Positions 51,717 to 59,427 of a stretch of 64,000 bases of DNA are shown piece by piece. The stretch is from the NCBI GenBank assembly GCA_015068455.1, contig SVKO01000001.1, positions 62,001 to 126,000 of the forward strand. Direction: 5' to 3'. How positions within the stretch are numbered: the stretch's first letter is position 1; each line of letters begins with the position of its first letter. The position numbers and the translations under genes are program-made. Source of the stretch: Oscillospiraceae bacterium. GTDB lineage: Bacteria; Bacillota; Clostridia; Oscillospirales; Oscillospiraceae. The notes under the pieces are model-generated. The model worked only from the letters and a program-made list of their open reading frames with translations, searched no databases and was not told the DNA's origin.

Positions 51717-51949
51717 TTTTTCATATACTCCTTATTGTTCTCATTTCCGCGGGGCGCGCCCCGTTCGGATGGTCCAAGTATATCCTTTTTTGCCGTTGCG
51801 TGCCAGAAAGGCGGCCTGGAACCTTCGCAACCGGCGGTTGCATCCGGGCGTTTTCCCGGTTTGCAGCAAAAAAATCCGCGTTTTTTCAAAAATATTATAG
51901 CGATTTTTCCGTCCCGCGTAAAGAGGGTTCGATCCCGCTCCGGAATAAA

Positions 51950-51975
51950 AAAACGCCGCCCGGAGGCGGCGTTTT
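51950..51975 (-). terminator. Terminator of the beta-helix lipoprotein gene
   Basis: 11-bp stem AAAACGCCGCC / GGCGGCGTTTT with a CGGA loop, T-run on the minus strand. Confidence 0.9.
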
Positions 51976-51982
51976 CTTGAAA

Positions 51983-53482
51983 TCAGTTGGTGCCGGTCAG
52001 GGCGACGCCGCCGACATAGAGGGTATGGCCGTTGGAAACGACGTTCGCGGCGCTGCCGGAGAAGGAGTTCACATAGCTGTCCGCCGTCAGAGTCCAGGTG
52101 CTGGAGCCGTCCAGGGTGACATTGACCTCGCCCACCTCGGTGGAGACGGTCTGGCCGGAGGCGTTGACGATGCTGCCGTCGACGAAGCCCTCGAAGGTCG
52201 AGCCGTTTGCCAGTTCCAGCGTCAGATTGGAGTTGTCACCCACCAGGATGGCGCCGGACAGGATCTGGCCGGAGGCTTTCAGCGTGGCGACATTCCCCGC
52301 GCCGCTCCATCCGTCGTCGCAGACGGACAGCAGTACGTTTTCCTTGTCCTCGTTGACGATGTTCACCCCGGACAGGGTGATGACGGCGTTGGTGTTGGTC
52401 ACGTGGAAGACGTGGCCGTTCTTGCTGGTGAGCGAGCCGCCGGTCATGGTGAAGCTCGATGTGCCGCTGTCGGCGTCGCCGGACATGGACTGATAGATCA
52501 TGATGGTATCCAGGAAAGTGGCGTTGCCGTTGCATTTGGTGTTGCTGGCGGTCAGATCGCAATCTGTCAGAGCAATGGAATTCTTACCCTCGATGCACAC
52601 GCCCTCGGAGAGGTTGGAAATCAGCGTCGCCCCGGTAACGGAAATGTCCGCCGTGGAGTAGATGGCAGGAGAGCCGAGGCCGTTTGAAGTGTAGGTCCCG
52701 CCCTCCACGCTTACGGTGCCGCCGCCCCGGTCGGTGCGGATCGGCGCCGAGGATCGGCCAGAAGTGGTAACGGTCAGGTCGTAAGCCCGGGTGACTCCGC
52801 CGCCGGTGGTCATGATGCCGCCGGAGCCGTCGCCGGTGGTGGTGATTTCGGTGTCACGAATGATGAGGGTGGTGCCGTCGCCGTCGGCGCCGTTGCTTCC
52901 ACCATTGCCGCCGTAGCAGAATACGCCGTTGGCGCCGTCGGCGTCGGAGGTGATCGTGCCGCCGGTGATGGTGGCCGTTGCCCCGTCCTTCACCAGCACC
53001 GCGGCATTGAGACCGTAAAAGTTGCAGCTGTCACCTCCGTCGGAGTCGCCGGTTTTCGTGACTGTGGGGTCCTCAACTGTCACCGCGTCCGCCGTGGCGA
53101 TGAGCAGTGCGCTTTCGTCGGCGGTGGTGCTGGCATAGGTCTTGCCGCTCTGCGACTCCGAGCCGGTGATTTCCACTGCGCCTTTGTAGTCAATGTCGGC
53201 GCTGCTGCCGCCGGGGCCGCCCCCGGGTCCACCGGAACCGCCGCCGGGGCCGCCATCGGGAGGATCGCCCGGGGGATTGCCGCCGGGCGCGCCGTCGGGA
53301 GGATCCCCGGGGGCCTCGCCGTCGGGGGGTGCAGACGGATCGTCAGTCTGCTGGGCTTCATTTGTTTCGTCGACCTGGGTCTGTTGAGATTGTACCGGGG
53401 TTTCCGTTGTTTTCTGTGTGCATCCGCTCAGCGCTCCGAGCAGGAGCGCAAACACGAGCAGGAAACTGAGAACCTTTTTCAT
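51983..53482 (-). CDS. Lipoprotein with Pro/Gly linker and beta-helix domain
   Basis: 499 aa. Lipoprotein signal peptide with a lipobox LSGC (Cys about residue 21). Residues about 50-95 are a low-complexity linker of PPDG, PGG and GGPGG units. The remainder (about 100-499) is Thr/Gly/Asp-rich with short repeating strands such as ATITGGTITSDADGAN and SFTMTGGSLTSKNG, the pattern of a right-handed parallel beta-helix (pectate-lyase-like or adhesin-like). No catalytic residues are evident. Likely surface-exposed; the long linker would span the wall. GGAGGG precedes the ATG. Confidence 0.8.
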   Translation of the reverse strand: MKKVLSFLLVFALLLGALSGCTQKTTETPVQSQQTQVDETNEAQQTDDPSAPPDGEAPGDPPDGAPGGNPPGDPPDGGPGGGSGGPGGGPGGSSADIDYKGAVEITGSESQSGKTYASTTADESALLIATADAVTVEDPTVTKTGDSDGGDSCNFYGLNAAVLVKDGATATITGGTITSDADGANGVFCYGGNGGSNGADGDGTTLIIRDTEITTTGDGSGGIMTTGGGVTRAYDLTVTTSGRSSAPIRTDRGGGTVSVEGGTYTSNGLGSPAIYSTADISVTGATLISNLSEGVCIEGKNSIALTDCDLTASNTKCNGNATFLDTIMIYQSMSGDADSGTSSFTMTGGSLTSKNGHVFHVTNTNAVITLSGVNIVNEDKENVLLSVCDDGWSGAGNVATLKASGQILSGAILVGDNSNLTLELANGSTFEGFVDGSIVNASGQTVSTEVGEVNVTLDGSSTWTLTADSYVNSFSGSAANVVSNGHTLYVGGVALTGTN

Positions 53483-53594
53483 AAGGAGCCCTCCAATTAT
53501 TTTTGATTTGACTGCATCATACAGCCCCGTTCTGAAAAAGATCTGAAATTCTCAAAAAACTTTTGAAAACCCGCCGAACACAGAAACGGCCCAC

Positions 53595-53623
53595 TTGTGT
53601 TTTTGAGACCGATTCTGTATAAT
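53595..53623 (+). promoter_or_regulatory. Promoter of the symporter gene
   Basis: TTGTGT (53595-53600), 17-base spacer, TATAAT (53618-53623). Confidence 0.75.
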
Positions 53624-53677
53624 AATTTCGTAAAATGACAAACAACCGCCCGATCCGTCGGGGAAAAGGAGCAGATT

Positions 53678-55093
53678 ATGACCGGTGGCTTTACCTTCTG
53701 GGACACGCAGACGTGGTCCTTCGTCGTCACGTTATCCATTTTGTTCGGAGCGATGCTGCTCGCAAACCTGCTGCGCAGGAAAATCAAGATCCTGCGCTAT
53801 TCCCTGCTCCCGAGCTCCGTCCTCGGCGGTTTTCTGGTATTGATCGCGGATCTCATCTACAAGCGGATCTTCGGCCGGTCCATGTTCGAGCTGTTCGTGC
53901 TGGAATCGCTGACCTACCACGGCCTCGGCCTGGGCTTCATCGCCCTGGCATGGCGGCATCTGGAGGGCGTCAAGGGCAGGAAGGCCCGCCGCGACGTATT
54001 CCACACCGCCACCGTCACCGTGGGCGGCTATCTGATCCAGGCCATCGTCGGCCTGGCCATCACCACGGTCCTGTTTTATCTCATCGGCAGCTTCGCCGCG
54101 GGCGGCATCCTGCTGCCCATGGGCTACGGCCAGGGCCCCGGCCAGGCTTTCAACTGGGGCTCCACCTATGAGAATACCTACGGCTTCCTGAACGGCTCGA
54201 GCTACGGCCTGACCGTGGCGGCCATGGGCTTCGTCAGCGCCTGCGTCGGCGGTGTGTTCTTCCTCAACCGCCCCGAGTCCCGCAAAAAATACGCCCACAT
54301 CGGCGCGGAGGTCCGGGACAATCTTACGATCAGGGATTATATCCGCGAGAACGAGATCCCCGTCTCCGAGTCCATGGACAAGCTGACGGTGCAGTTCGGT
54401 CTGGTCTTCCTCACCTATGCCGTCGCCTTCGTCTCCATGTGGGCTCTGTACAAATTCGTCCTGGCCCCCGCCGGCGGCTTCGCTATGAACACCGTCAATC
54501 CCCTGATCTGGGGTTTCAACTTCCTGATCGGCACGGTGTGGGCCATCTTGTTCAAAAACATCGGCAACACCCTGCGCGCCAAGGGCATCATTCATCGGGA
54601 GTACACCAACAACTTCATGCTCAACCGCATCAGCGGCCTGATGTTCGACCTCATGGTGGTGGCCTCCATCGCCTCCATCGACCTGAGCGCCTTCCGGCAC
54701 CGGGAATTCTGGATCCCCATCGTGCTGCTGTGCGCCGCGGGCGCCGTGGTGACCTTCTTCTATACCCGCCGGGTCTGCGACCACCTCTTCCCGGACTACC
54801 GCGACGAGATGTTCCTGTCCATGTACGGCATGCTCACCGGCACCGCCTCCACGGGCGTCATCCTCCTGCGGGAGATCGATCCCCAGTTCTCCACCCCCGC
54901 GTCCCACAACCTCATCTATCAGAACCTCTGGGCCATCGTCCTGGGCGCGCCGATGCTCCTGATGCTGGGCTTCGTCCCCCGCAGCATGACCCATCTGTTC
55001 GTCTGCTTCGGCATCTTGATCGCGCTGTTCGGGATGATCCTGCTGATCCAGTACCGCGACCGGATCTTCCGCCGCGGCGCGGCAAAGAAATGA
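53678..55093 (+). CDS. GltS-like Na+:glutamate symporter family protein
   Basis: 471 aa with about 11-12 membrane helices in two repeats. LLPSSVLGGFLVLIA and the glycine-rich GYGQGPGQAFNWGSTYE resemble the ESS-family (GltS) reentrant motifs; a second, matching repeat has GMLTGTASTGVILLREID. It would import a dicarboxylic amino acid or related anion with Na+. The sequence departs from E. coli GltS, so the substrate is uncertain. AAAGGAG precedes the ATG. It overlaps the acyltransferase gene by four bases. Confidence 0.75.
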   Translation: MTGGFTFWDTQTWSFVVTLSILFGAMLLANLLRRKIKILRYSLLPSSVLGGFLVLIADLIYKRIFGRSMFELFVLESLTYHGLGLGFIALAWRHLEGVKGRKARRDVFHTATVTVGGYLIQAIVGLAITTVLFYLIGSFAAGGILLPMGYGQGPGQAFNWGSTYENTYGFLNGSSYGLTVAAMGFVSACVGGVFFLNRPESRKKYAHIGAEVRDNLTIRDYIRENEIPVSESMDKLTVQFGLVFLTYAVAFVSMWALYKFVLAPAGGFAMNTVNPLIWGFNFLIGTVWAILFKNIGNTLRAKGIIHREYTNNFMLNRISGLMFDLMVVASIASIDLSAFRHREFWIPIVLLCAAGAVVTFFYTRRVCDHLFPDYRDEMFLSMYGMLTGTASTGVILLREIDPQFSTPASHNLIYQNLWAIVLGAPMLLMLGFVPRSMTHLFVCFGILIALFGMILLIQYRDRIFRRGAAKK

Positions 55094-56238
55094 CAAGGGA
55101 TCAGCGCCGCCATGTGCGCGCCTTCGCCTTCTTTTCGGCCCTGCTGCGGCCGGCCATGCGGCTGCTGCTGCGCTTCCGGGGCGAGAGGATCCCGGATCCC
55201 GGCGGCCCGGTGTTCGTCCTGTGCAACCACAACACGGATCTGGACTGCATCCTCGTGGGACTGAGCGCCCGGCGGCAGATCTATTTCGTCGCCACGGAGA
55301 CCATTGTGCGGATGGGGCTGCTGGGCAAGCTCGTCAAGCGGTATTTTGATCCCATCCTCCACCGCAAGGGCGTCCAGGGCGCCGCCACCGTCCGTGCCAT
55401 TTTGGAGCGCATCCGCGCGGGCTTTTCCGTCGCCCTCTTCCCCGAGGGGAACCGCTCCTTCAACGGGCAGACCTGCCCCATTCCCCCCGCCACGGGCAAG
55501 CTGGCCCGCATGTGCGGGGCGACCCTGATCACCTACCGGCTCACCGGCGGCTATCTGACCTCCCCCCGCTGGGGCCGGGGCATCCGCCGCGGCAAACTGT
55601 CCGGCACGGTCGTGGGCGTCTATCCCCCGGAAACTCTCAAGGCCATGTCCGCAGCGGAAGTGCAGGCCATCATCGAGCGCGACCTCTGGACCGACGCTTA
55701 TGAAGAGCAGGAGCACGCGCCCGTTCGCTTCCGCGGAAGGGCCCGGGCGGAATTCCTGGAATCCATGCTGTTCCGCTGCCCGCGCTGCAGCCGCTTCGGC
55801 ACCCTTCGCTCCAGCAGGCACCGCCTGTCCTGCGGCTGCGGCTTCGACGCCGCCTTCACCGAGACAGGCTTCCTGGAGAGCGCGGACGGCGCAAAGTTCA
55901 CGCTCACGGAGCTGGACGGCGCCCAGCGCGAAGCCCTGGCGGCGCTGCCGGACGACGGATGCATTTTCTCCGATGAGGTCACCCTCCGGCGGATCGGAAA
56001 AGACCACGCGGTGATCTCCGAAACAGCCGTCACACTGAAGGCATTCCGGGACCGCTTTGAGGCCGGGGAGCCTTTGGATCAGATCGAGGCCATGTCCATC
56101 GTCCAGCGCAACCGGCTGCTGATCTACCCCGCCGGAAACAACGGTCACCTGGAAATCACCGGCGTGCCCGCCTTCAACGCTCTGAAATATTTCTACCTTT
56201 TCCGCCTGACCCACCCCAGCGTCAACGGTACCCTGTAA
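55090..56238 (+). CDS. PlsC-type acyltransferase with zinc-ribbon extension
   Basis: 382 aa. The N-terminal 200 residues are a lysophosphatidic-acid-type acyltransferase: NHNTDLD (HX4D with His47 and Asp52) and LFPEGNRSFNG. A C-terminal extension of about 160 residues starts with a four-Cys ribbon (CPRC at about 229, then SCGCGF) followed by a beta-rich domain. Typical PlsC proteins end near residue 240. The extension could target a particular acyl donor or lipid. ATGA overlap with the symporter gene. Confidence 0.85.
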   Translation: MTRDQRRHVRAFAFFSALLRPAMRLLLRFRGERIPDPGGPVFVLCNHNTDLDCILVGLSARRQIYFVATETIVRMGLLGKLVKRYFDPILHRKGVQGAATVRAILERIRAGFSVALFPEGNRSFNGQTCPIPPATGKLARMCGATLITYRLTGGYLTSPRWGRGIRRGKLSGTVVGVYPPETLKAMSAAEVQAIIERDLWTDAYEEQEHAPVRFRGRARAEFLESMLFRCPRCSRFGTLRSSRHRLSCGCGFDAAFTETGFLESADGAKFTLTELDGAQREALAALPDDGCIFSDEVTLRRIGKDHAVISETAVTLKAFRDRFEAGEPLDQIEAMSIVQRNRLLIYPAGNNGHLEITGVPAFNALKYFYLFRLTHPSVNGTL

Positions 56239-56242
56239 AACA

Positions 56243-56271
56243 GCGCCCCAAAGCCCAAAGCTTTGGGGCGC
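56243..56271. terminator. Bidirectional terminator
   Basis: 12-bp stem GCGCCCCAAAGC / GCTTTGGGGCGC with a five-base loop; TTTTAC follows on the minus strand, so it also ends the HxlR gene. Confidence 0.8.
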
Positions 56272-56299
56272 TTCGCTGCAGGAACGCCTCCTGTTTTTC

Positions 56300-56632
56300 T
56301 CATTTCCTGTTGTTTTCTCCCCAGATGCAAAGCTGATCCAGGACTTCCATCAGGGATTTTCCTCTGCCGGTCAGGCTGTATTCAACCTTCGGGGGAATCT
56401 GCGGATATTCTTTTCTTGAAATCAGCCCGTCAGATTCAAGCTCCTTCAGATTGCTGCTCAGCGTTTTATCCGATATGTTTTTTACATAGCGGCGCAGCTC
56501 ATTAAAGCGAACCGGCTCAAATTCCATCAGGCAGTACAGGATCACCATTTTGTGCTTCCCGGAAATCAGAGAGAGCGTATAACTGAATCCGGTGTCTTCA
56601 AAATTGGCGTTTTCAATATAGTTTGTTATCAT
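56300..56632 (-). CDS. HxlR-family transcriptional regulator
   Basis: 110 aa. A winged-helix domain: LISGKHKMVILYCLMEFEPVRFNELRRYVKNISDKTLSSNLKELESDGLISR, ending EYSLTGRGKSLMEVLDQLCIWG, follows the HxlR pattern. HxlR proteins often respond to aldehydes, quinones or other electrophiles through a cysteine; here Cys44 or so (ILYCLM) and a C-terminal Cys are candidates. It is divergent from a flavin reductase gene it probably controls. ATG 56632 follows AAGGAAAG; the earlier in-frame ATG (56662) lies in the operator. GC content is lower than in most of the window. Confidence 0.88.
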   Translation of the reverse strand: MITNYIENANFEDTGFSYTLSLISGKHKMVILYCLMEFEPVRFNELRRYVKNISDKTLSSNLKELESDGLISRKEYPQIPPKVEYSLTGRGKSLMEVLDQLCIWGENNRK

Positions 56633-56650
56633 GGCTGTACTTTCCTTTTT

Positions 56651-56677
56651 GATAGTACCCATCCATTGGGATAGTAC
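56651..56677. promoter_or_regulatory. Probable HxlR operator (direct repeat)
   Basis: Two copies of GATAGTAC (56651-56658 and 56670-56677), 19 bases apart (about two helical turns). They end at the -35 of the flavin reductase promoter and cover the upstream region of the HxlR gene. Confidence 0.6.
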
Positions 56678-56705
56678 TTGATTTATGTTCTGCTTCGGCT
56701 ATAAT
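56678..56705 (+). promoter_or_regulatory. Promoter of the flavin reductase gene
   Basis: TTGATT (56678-56683), 16-base spacer, TATAAT (56700-56705). Confidence 0.75.
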
Positions 56706-56754
56706 TATACACAAGCGCACGATTGTGTCAATCACAAAGAAAGGGGTTCATTCC

Positions 56755-57318
56755 ATGAGAGTGAAGCTCAATCATACCGAAGGGATCTTCCCGATGCCGG
56801 TTCTGATGATCGCAACCTACAATGATGACGGCAGCGTGAACGTCATGAATGCCGCCTGGGGTACCATGCAGGAGCGGGGCACTGTTGCTCTGAATTTGAC
56901 CGAATCTCACAAGACCGTGAAAAATATCAAGGCAAGAAAGGCTTTCACCGTCAGCATCGCCGACGCTGCGCATGTCGTGGAAGCCGACTATTTCGGCGTC
57001 GTCTCCGGAAACAAAGAAACAAAGAAATTTGAAAAAAGCGGCTTGACGGCCGATAAAGCGGAAAAAGTTGACGCCCCTGTCGTCAATGAATTCCCGCTGT
57101 GCCTCGAATGTGAATTCATTGAATATCAAAACAATGAATTCGGCGTCGGCGTCATCGGAAAGGTCGTCAATATCACTGCCGACGAGGGTGTGATGGTTGA
57201 CGGCAAACTTGACATCTCCCTGGTCGACGCCATCGCTTTTGATCCGTACACGCACGGGTATTACAGAGTGACTGAACGCGTGGGCGAAGCATTCAGCGAC
57301 GGCCTGCAATTAAAATAA
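56755..57318 (+). CDS. Flavin reductase-like FMN-binding protein
   Basis: 187 aa. PMPVLMIATYNDDGSVNVMNAAWG is the FMN-binding opening of the flavin reductase (split-barrel) family; LNLTESHKTVKNIKARKAFTV is a further family segment. Related proteins reduce flavins or act as oxygen- or quinone-stress enzymes. Control by the neighbouring HxlR regulator suggests induction by an electrophile or redox signal. ATG 56755 has AAAGGGG upstream. The stop lies five bases before the tandem repeats. Confidence 0.85.
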   Translation: MRVKLNHTEGIFPMPVLMIATYNDDGSVNVMNAAWGTMQERGTVALNLTESHKTVKNIKARKAFTVSIADAAHVVEADYFGVVSGNKETKKFEKSGLTADKAEKVDAPVVNEFPLCLECEFIEYQNNEFGVGVIGKVVNITADEGVMVDGKLDISLVDAIAFDPYTHGYYRVTERVGEAFSDGLQLK

Positions 57319-57323
57319 CCGGG

Positions 57324-57860
57324 TTTGCCCCGGAAAAGGAAGAACAGCACCTTCGGTCGATTTGGCGGTGCTTGCACCGCAAAATGATCCTTGTTCTCTG
57401 TTCGGGCGTCCGTTCGCCGGATGCGCTCGAGTCCCGCGCCCCCGCCCGGGGCAAAGCCCAGCGCATGCGGATTTGCCCCGGAAAAGGAAGAACAGCACCT
57501 TCGGTCGATTTGGCGCCGCTTTGCGGCGTCAAATGATCCTTGTTCTCGTTTTGACGTCCGTTTTACAAGACGCACTCCAGTTCTGCGTCCCCGCCCGGGG
57601 CAAAGCCCAGCGCATGCGGATTTGCCCCGGAAAAGGAAGAACAGCACCTTCGGTCGATTTGGCGCCGCTTTGCGGCGTCAAATGATCCTTGTTCTCGTTT
57701 TGACGTCCGTTTTACAAGACGCACTCCAGTTCTGCGTCCCCGCCCGGGGCAAAGCCCAGCGCATGCGGGTTTGTCCCGGAAAAGGAAGAACAGCACCTTC
57801 GGTCGATTTGGCGGTGCTTGCGCCGCCAAATGACCCTTGGTGCTGTTCTGACGTTGTGGT
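57324..57860. repeat. Four tandem ~149-bp repeats with nested palindromes
   Basis: Units begin with TTTGCCCCGGAAAAGGAAG at 57324, 57472 and 57621, and TTTGTCCCGG at 57770 (periods 148, 149, 149); the fourth is truncated near 57860. Each has a palindrome with arms starting AGAACAGCACC (57341-57397, 57489-57546, 57638-57695, 57787-57849) and, at the unit junctions, a second hairpin CCGGGGCAAA / TTTGCCCCGG (e.g. 57446-57481). The period is not a multiple of three, so the repeats do not code for protein. They start right after the flavin reductase stop. Confidence 0.9.
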
Positions 57861-57942
57861 GCGATTGTTCATAACGGACTTGGTAAACCGCAGGTGGGCA
57901 GCATGTTCCCTGAAAAATCGAAAGCCCGATCACACAATAAAA
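57861..57942. other. Spacer between repeats and immunity genes
   Basis: About 80 bases without a gene or clear site; ends at the terminator of the minus-strand gene. Confidence 0.5.
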
Positions 57943-57983
57943 AACACCTCCTTCGGCTCCATCGCAGCCGAAGGAGGTGTTTC
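57943..57983 (-). terminator. Terminator of the toxin/immunity operon
   Basis: 17-bp stem (57943-57959 and 57967-57983) with a seven-base loop; on the minus strand it runs into a T-run. Confidence 0.92.
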
Positions 57984-57997
57984 GTGGGTCATTCCAT

Positions 57998-58306
57998 TCA
58001 GATCATATATTCAGATAGCGCATCCGGATTGTCGGCAAATCCTTTTGCACTCTTTTCAGCTTCTTCAAATCGTGCTTTGATTTCCTCGTTCACCGCGGCG
58101 TACATCACAGGGATCACCTTCAAATCTTCTTCCTTTACAGAGATCATGGCAATGTCGTCTTTTTCTCCGCATTGCGGAAAGTTTACGAGCCATGTCCCAT
58201 TTACGAAATCATCCAGGCAAATCCAGCCATGCATTCCTTTGTGCACACCGTGCTTTGCGTATCTTTCCTTTTCTACCGTTACTTCCACACAATCCATATA
58301 TTGCAT
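57998..58306 (-). CDS. DUF4926-like probable immunity protein, copy 2
   Basis: 102 aa, starting MQYMDCVEVTVEKERYAKHGVHKGM. The small beta-barrel pattern D-x-V-E-V, HKGMHGWICL, TWLVNFPQCG, ISVKEEDLKVIP resembles DUF4926, a family often beside toxin-domain genes such as DUF6883. It is a tandem duplicate of the next gene upstream; they agree over most of residues 1-80 and differ at the C-terminus (EEAEKSAKGF versus DQMDEDQKAI). Acidic, as expected for an immunity protein. GGAGGG precedes the ATG. Immunity role is inferred. Confidence 0.75.
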   Translation of the reverse strand: MQYMDCVEVTVEKERYAKHGVHKGMHGWICLDDFVNGTWLVNFPQCGEKDDIAMISVKEEDLKVIPVMYAAVNEEIKARFEEAEKSAKGFADNPDALSEYMI

Positions 58307-58339
58307 TATTATTTCCCTCCGTACAGTGTTGCTCCCGGC

Positions 58340-58648
58340 TCAGACAAGGTATTTTGACAAATCATCCGGGACGACGGAAATCGCCTTTTGATCCTCATCC
58401 ATTTGATCGAACCTCGCCTTGATCTCCTCGTTCACCGCGGCGTACATCACGGGGATCACCTTCAAATCTTCTTCTTTCACTGAGATTTCAGCGATATCCG
58501 CTTTTTCTCCGCATTGAGGAAAGTTTACGAGCCAGGTGCCGTTAACGAAATCATCCAGGCAGATCCAGCCCTGCATTCCCTTGTGTACGCCGTCCTTCGC
58601 GTATTTCTCTTTTTCTACCGTTACTTCCACACAATCCATATATTGCAT
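58340..58648 (-). CDS. DUF4926-like probable immunity protein, copy 1
   Basis: 102 aa, paralogue of 57998-58306; the first 80 residues are nearly identical (for example GMQGWICLDDFVNGTWLVNF), as are the ribosome sites and the 20 bases around the start codons, so the duplication is recent. ATG 58648 follows GGAGGG, two bases after the stop of the toxin-like gene: the toxin-then-immunity order. Diverged C-termini (about the last 22 residues) may tune binding to different toxin variants. Confidence 0.75.
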   Translation of the reverse strand: MQYMDCVEVTVEKEKYAKDGVHKGMQGWICLDDFVNGTWLVNFPQCGEKADIAEISVKEEDLKVIPVMYAAVNEEIKARFDQMDEDQKAISVVPDDLSKYLV

Positions 58649-58650
58649 TA

Positions 58651-59058
58651 TTATTTCCCTCCATACGGTGTTGATAATTGCAGCCATCCATTTGGATGGA
58701 CCATCCATCCTGTAGTAAAAGACACAGCGTTTCCATTGTCTCTTCGAATAATCGTTACTACGATGCTGATGCGTTGACCTTGATCATTCAGCTTGCCCAA
58801 TTGATAGTCCCCGGAAACGTATTTCTCAAGCCCCTGTCGCTTTGCGACTGCGTTCATTCGGACGATGGCAAAGTCGATCGGCTCCAGAGTGCAATGGCAA
58901 AATGGGTGATGCGGACACGGCGGATGCCTGTCTTCTGTGAAATAGCATCCGTCAAGCTTCAAGCATATTTCACAATGTGTTTTTCCTTCGTCGTGATGTA
59001 TCCACTGGATCCATTGGGGAAAACCTGTCGATTTCCCCGCAAGAATCGTTCCTTTCAT
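58651..59058 (-). CDS. Toxin-like protein with Cys/His motif and DUF6883-like domain
   Basis: 135 aa. Residues about 22-62 hold HCEICLKLDGCYF then PPCPHHPFCHC, the zinc-like C-x-x-C...H-P-x-C-x-C pattern found in phage head-morphogenesis (Mu F/SPP1 gp7) proteins and in some polymorphic toxins. The C-terminal half, EKYVSGDYQLGKLNDQG, then VTIIRRDNGNAVSFTTGWMV and LQLSTPYGGK, resembles DUF6883, a toxin-tip domain. There is no secretion signal, so this could be a cassette cut from a larger toxin. The promoter at 59065-59093 makes its transcript leaderless. Lower GC than the surroundings. Confidence 0.6.
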   Translation of the reverse strand: MKGTILAGKSTGFPQWIQWIHHDEGKTHCEICLKLDGCYFTEDRHPPCPHHPFCHCTLEPIDFAIVRMNAVAKRQGLEKYVSGDYQLGKLNDQGQRISIVVTIIRRDNGNAVSFTTGWMVHPNGWLQLSTPYGGK

Positions 59059-59064
59059 GGTTTT

Positions 59065-59093
59065 ATAGTACAATAATATCCGCTCCGCTTCAA
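59065..59093 (-). promoter_or_regulatory. Promoter of the toxin-like gene (leaderless)
   Basis: Minus strand TTGAAG (59093-59088), 17-base spacer, TACTAT (59070-59065). The start point would fall on the ATG at 59058; no ribosome site is present. Confidence 0.6.
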
Positions 59094-59212
59094 GTAGTAG
59101 GAACACAAGTCCCTCTACCCATAGCGGAAAATGGCATAATCCTTGTACCAAATCAGACAACAACCTCAAAAAAGTCTCAGGGCCCAATATCGCGGGTCCA
59201 ATTATGAGAGAA

Positions 59213-59275
59213 AGAACAGCTCCTTCGGTCGATTTGGCGGTGCCTGCGCCGCCAAATGACCCTTAGTGCTGTTCT
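59213..59275. repeat. Fifth copy of the 63-bp palindrome
   Basis: Same element and orientation as 57787-57849, 63 bases long with arms AGAACAGC / GTGCTGTTCT and the inner CGGTCGATTTGGCGGTGC. This solitary copy lies on the other side of the toxin/immunity genes. Confidence 0.85.
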
Positions 59276-59392
59276 GACGCCGCGGCACTGGGCGGCTTCG
59301 CCGCCGTCGCCGGGGCCGTTTCCCGATTGGGGTCAGCGGTGCAAAAAAGCGCCGCCGCCCTGTTCAAGTCCCGCAGCACAAACACGGATACC

Positions 59393-59427
59393 AAAAAGGA
59401 AGGGGCGCAGAGCGTCCCTTCCTTTTT
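59393..59427 (-). terminator. Terminator of tRNA-Leu
   Basis: Stem AAGGAAGGGGCGC / GCGTCCCTTCCTT (one wobble) with an AGA loop and A/T runs on both sides, directly at the 3' end of the tRNA. Confidence 0.85.

Noticed and set aside
57324-57860. CRISPR array
   Set aside because: Units are about 149 bp with near-identical spacers and long palindromes; no short repeat/unique spacer pattern and no cas gene in the window.
57261-57933. Several frames on both strands inside the tandem repeats
   Set aside because: They repeat the same peptide in shifting frames because the period (148-149) is not a multiple of three; no ribosome sites.
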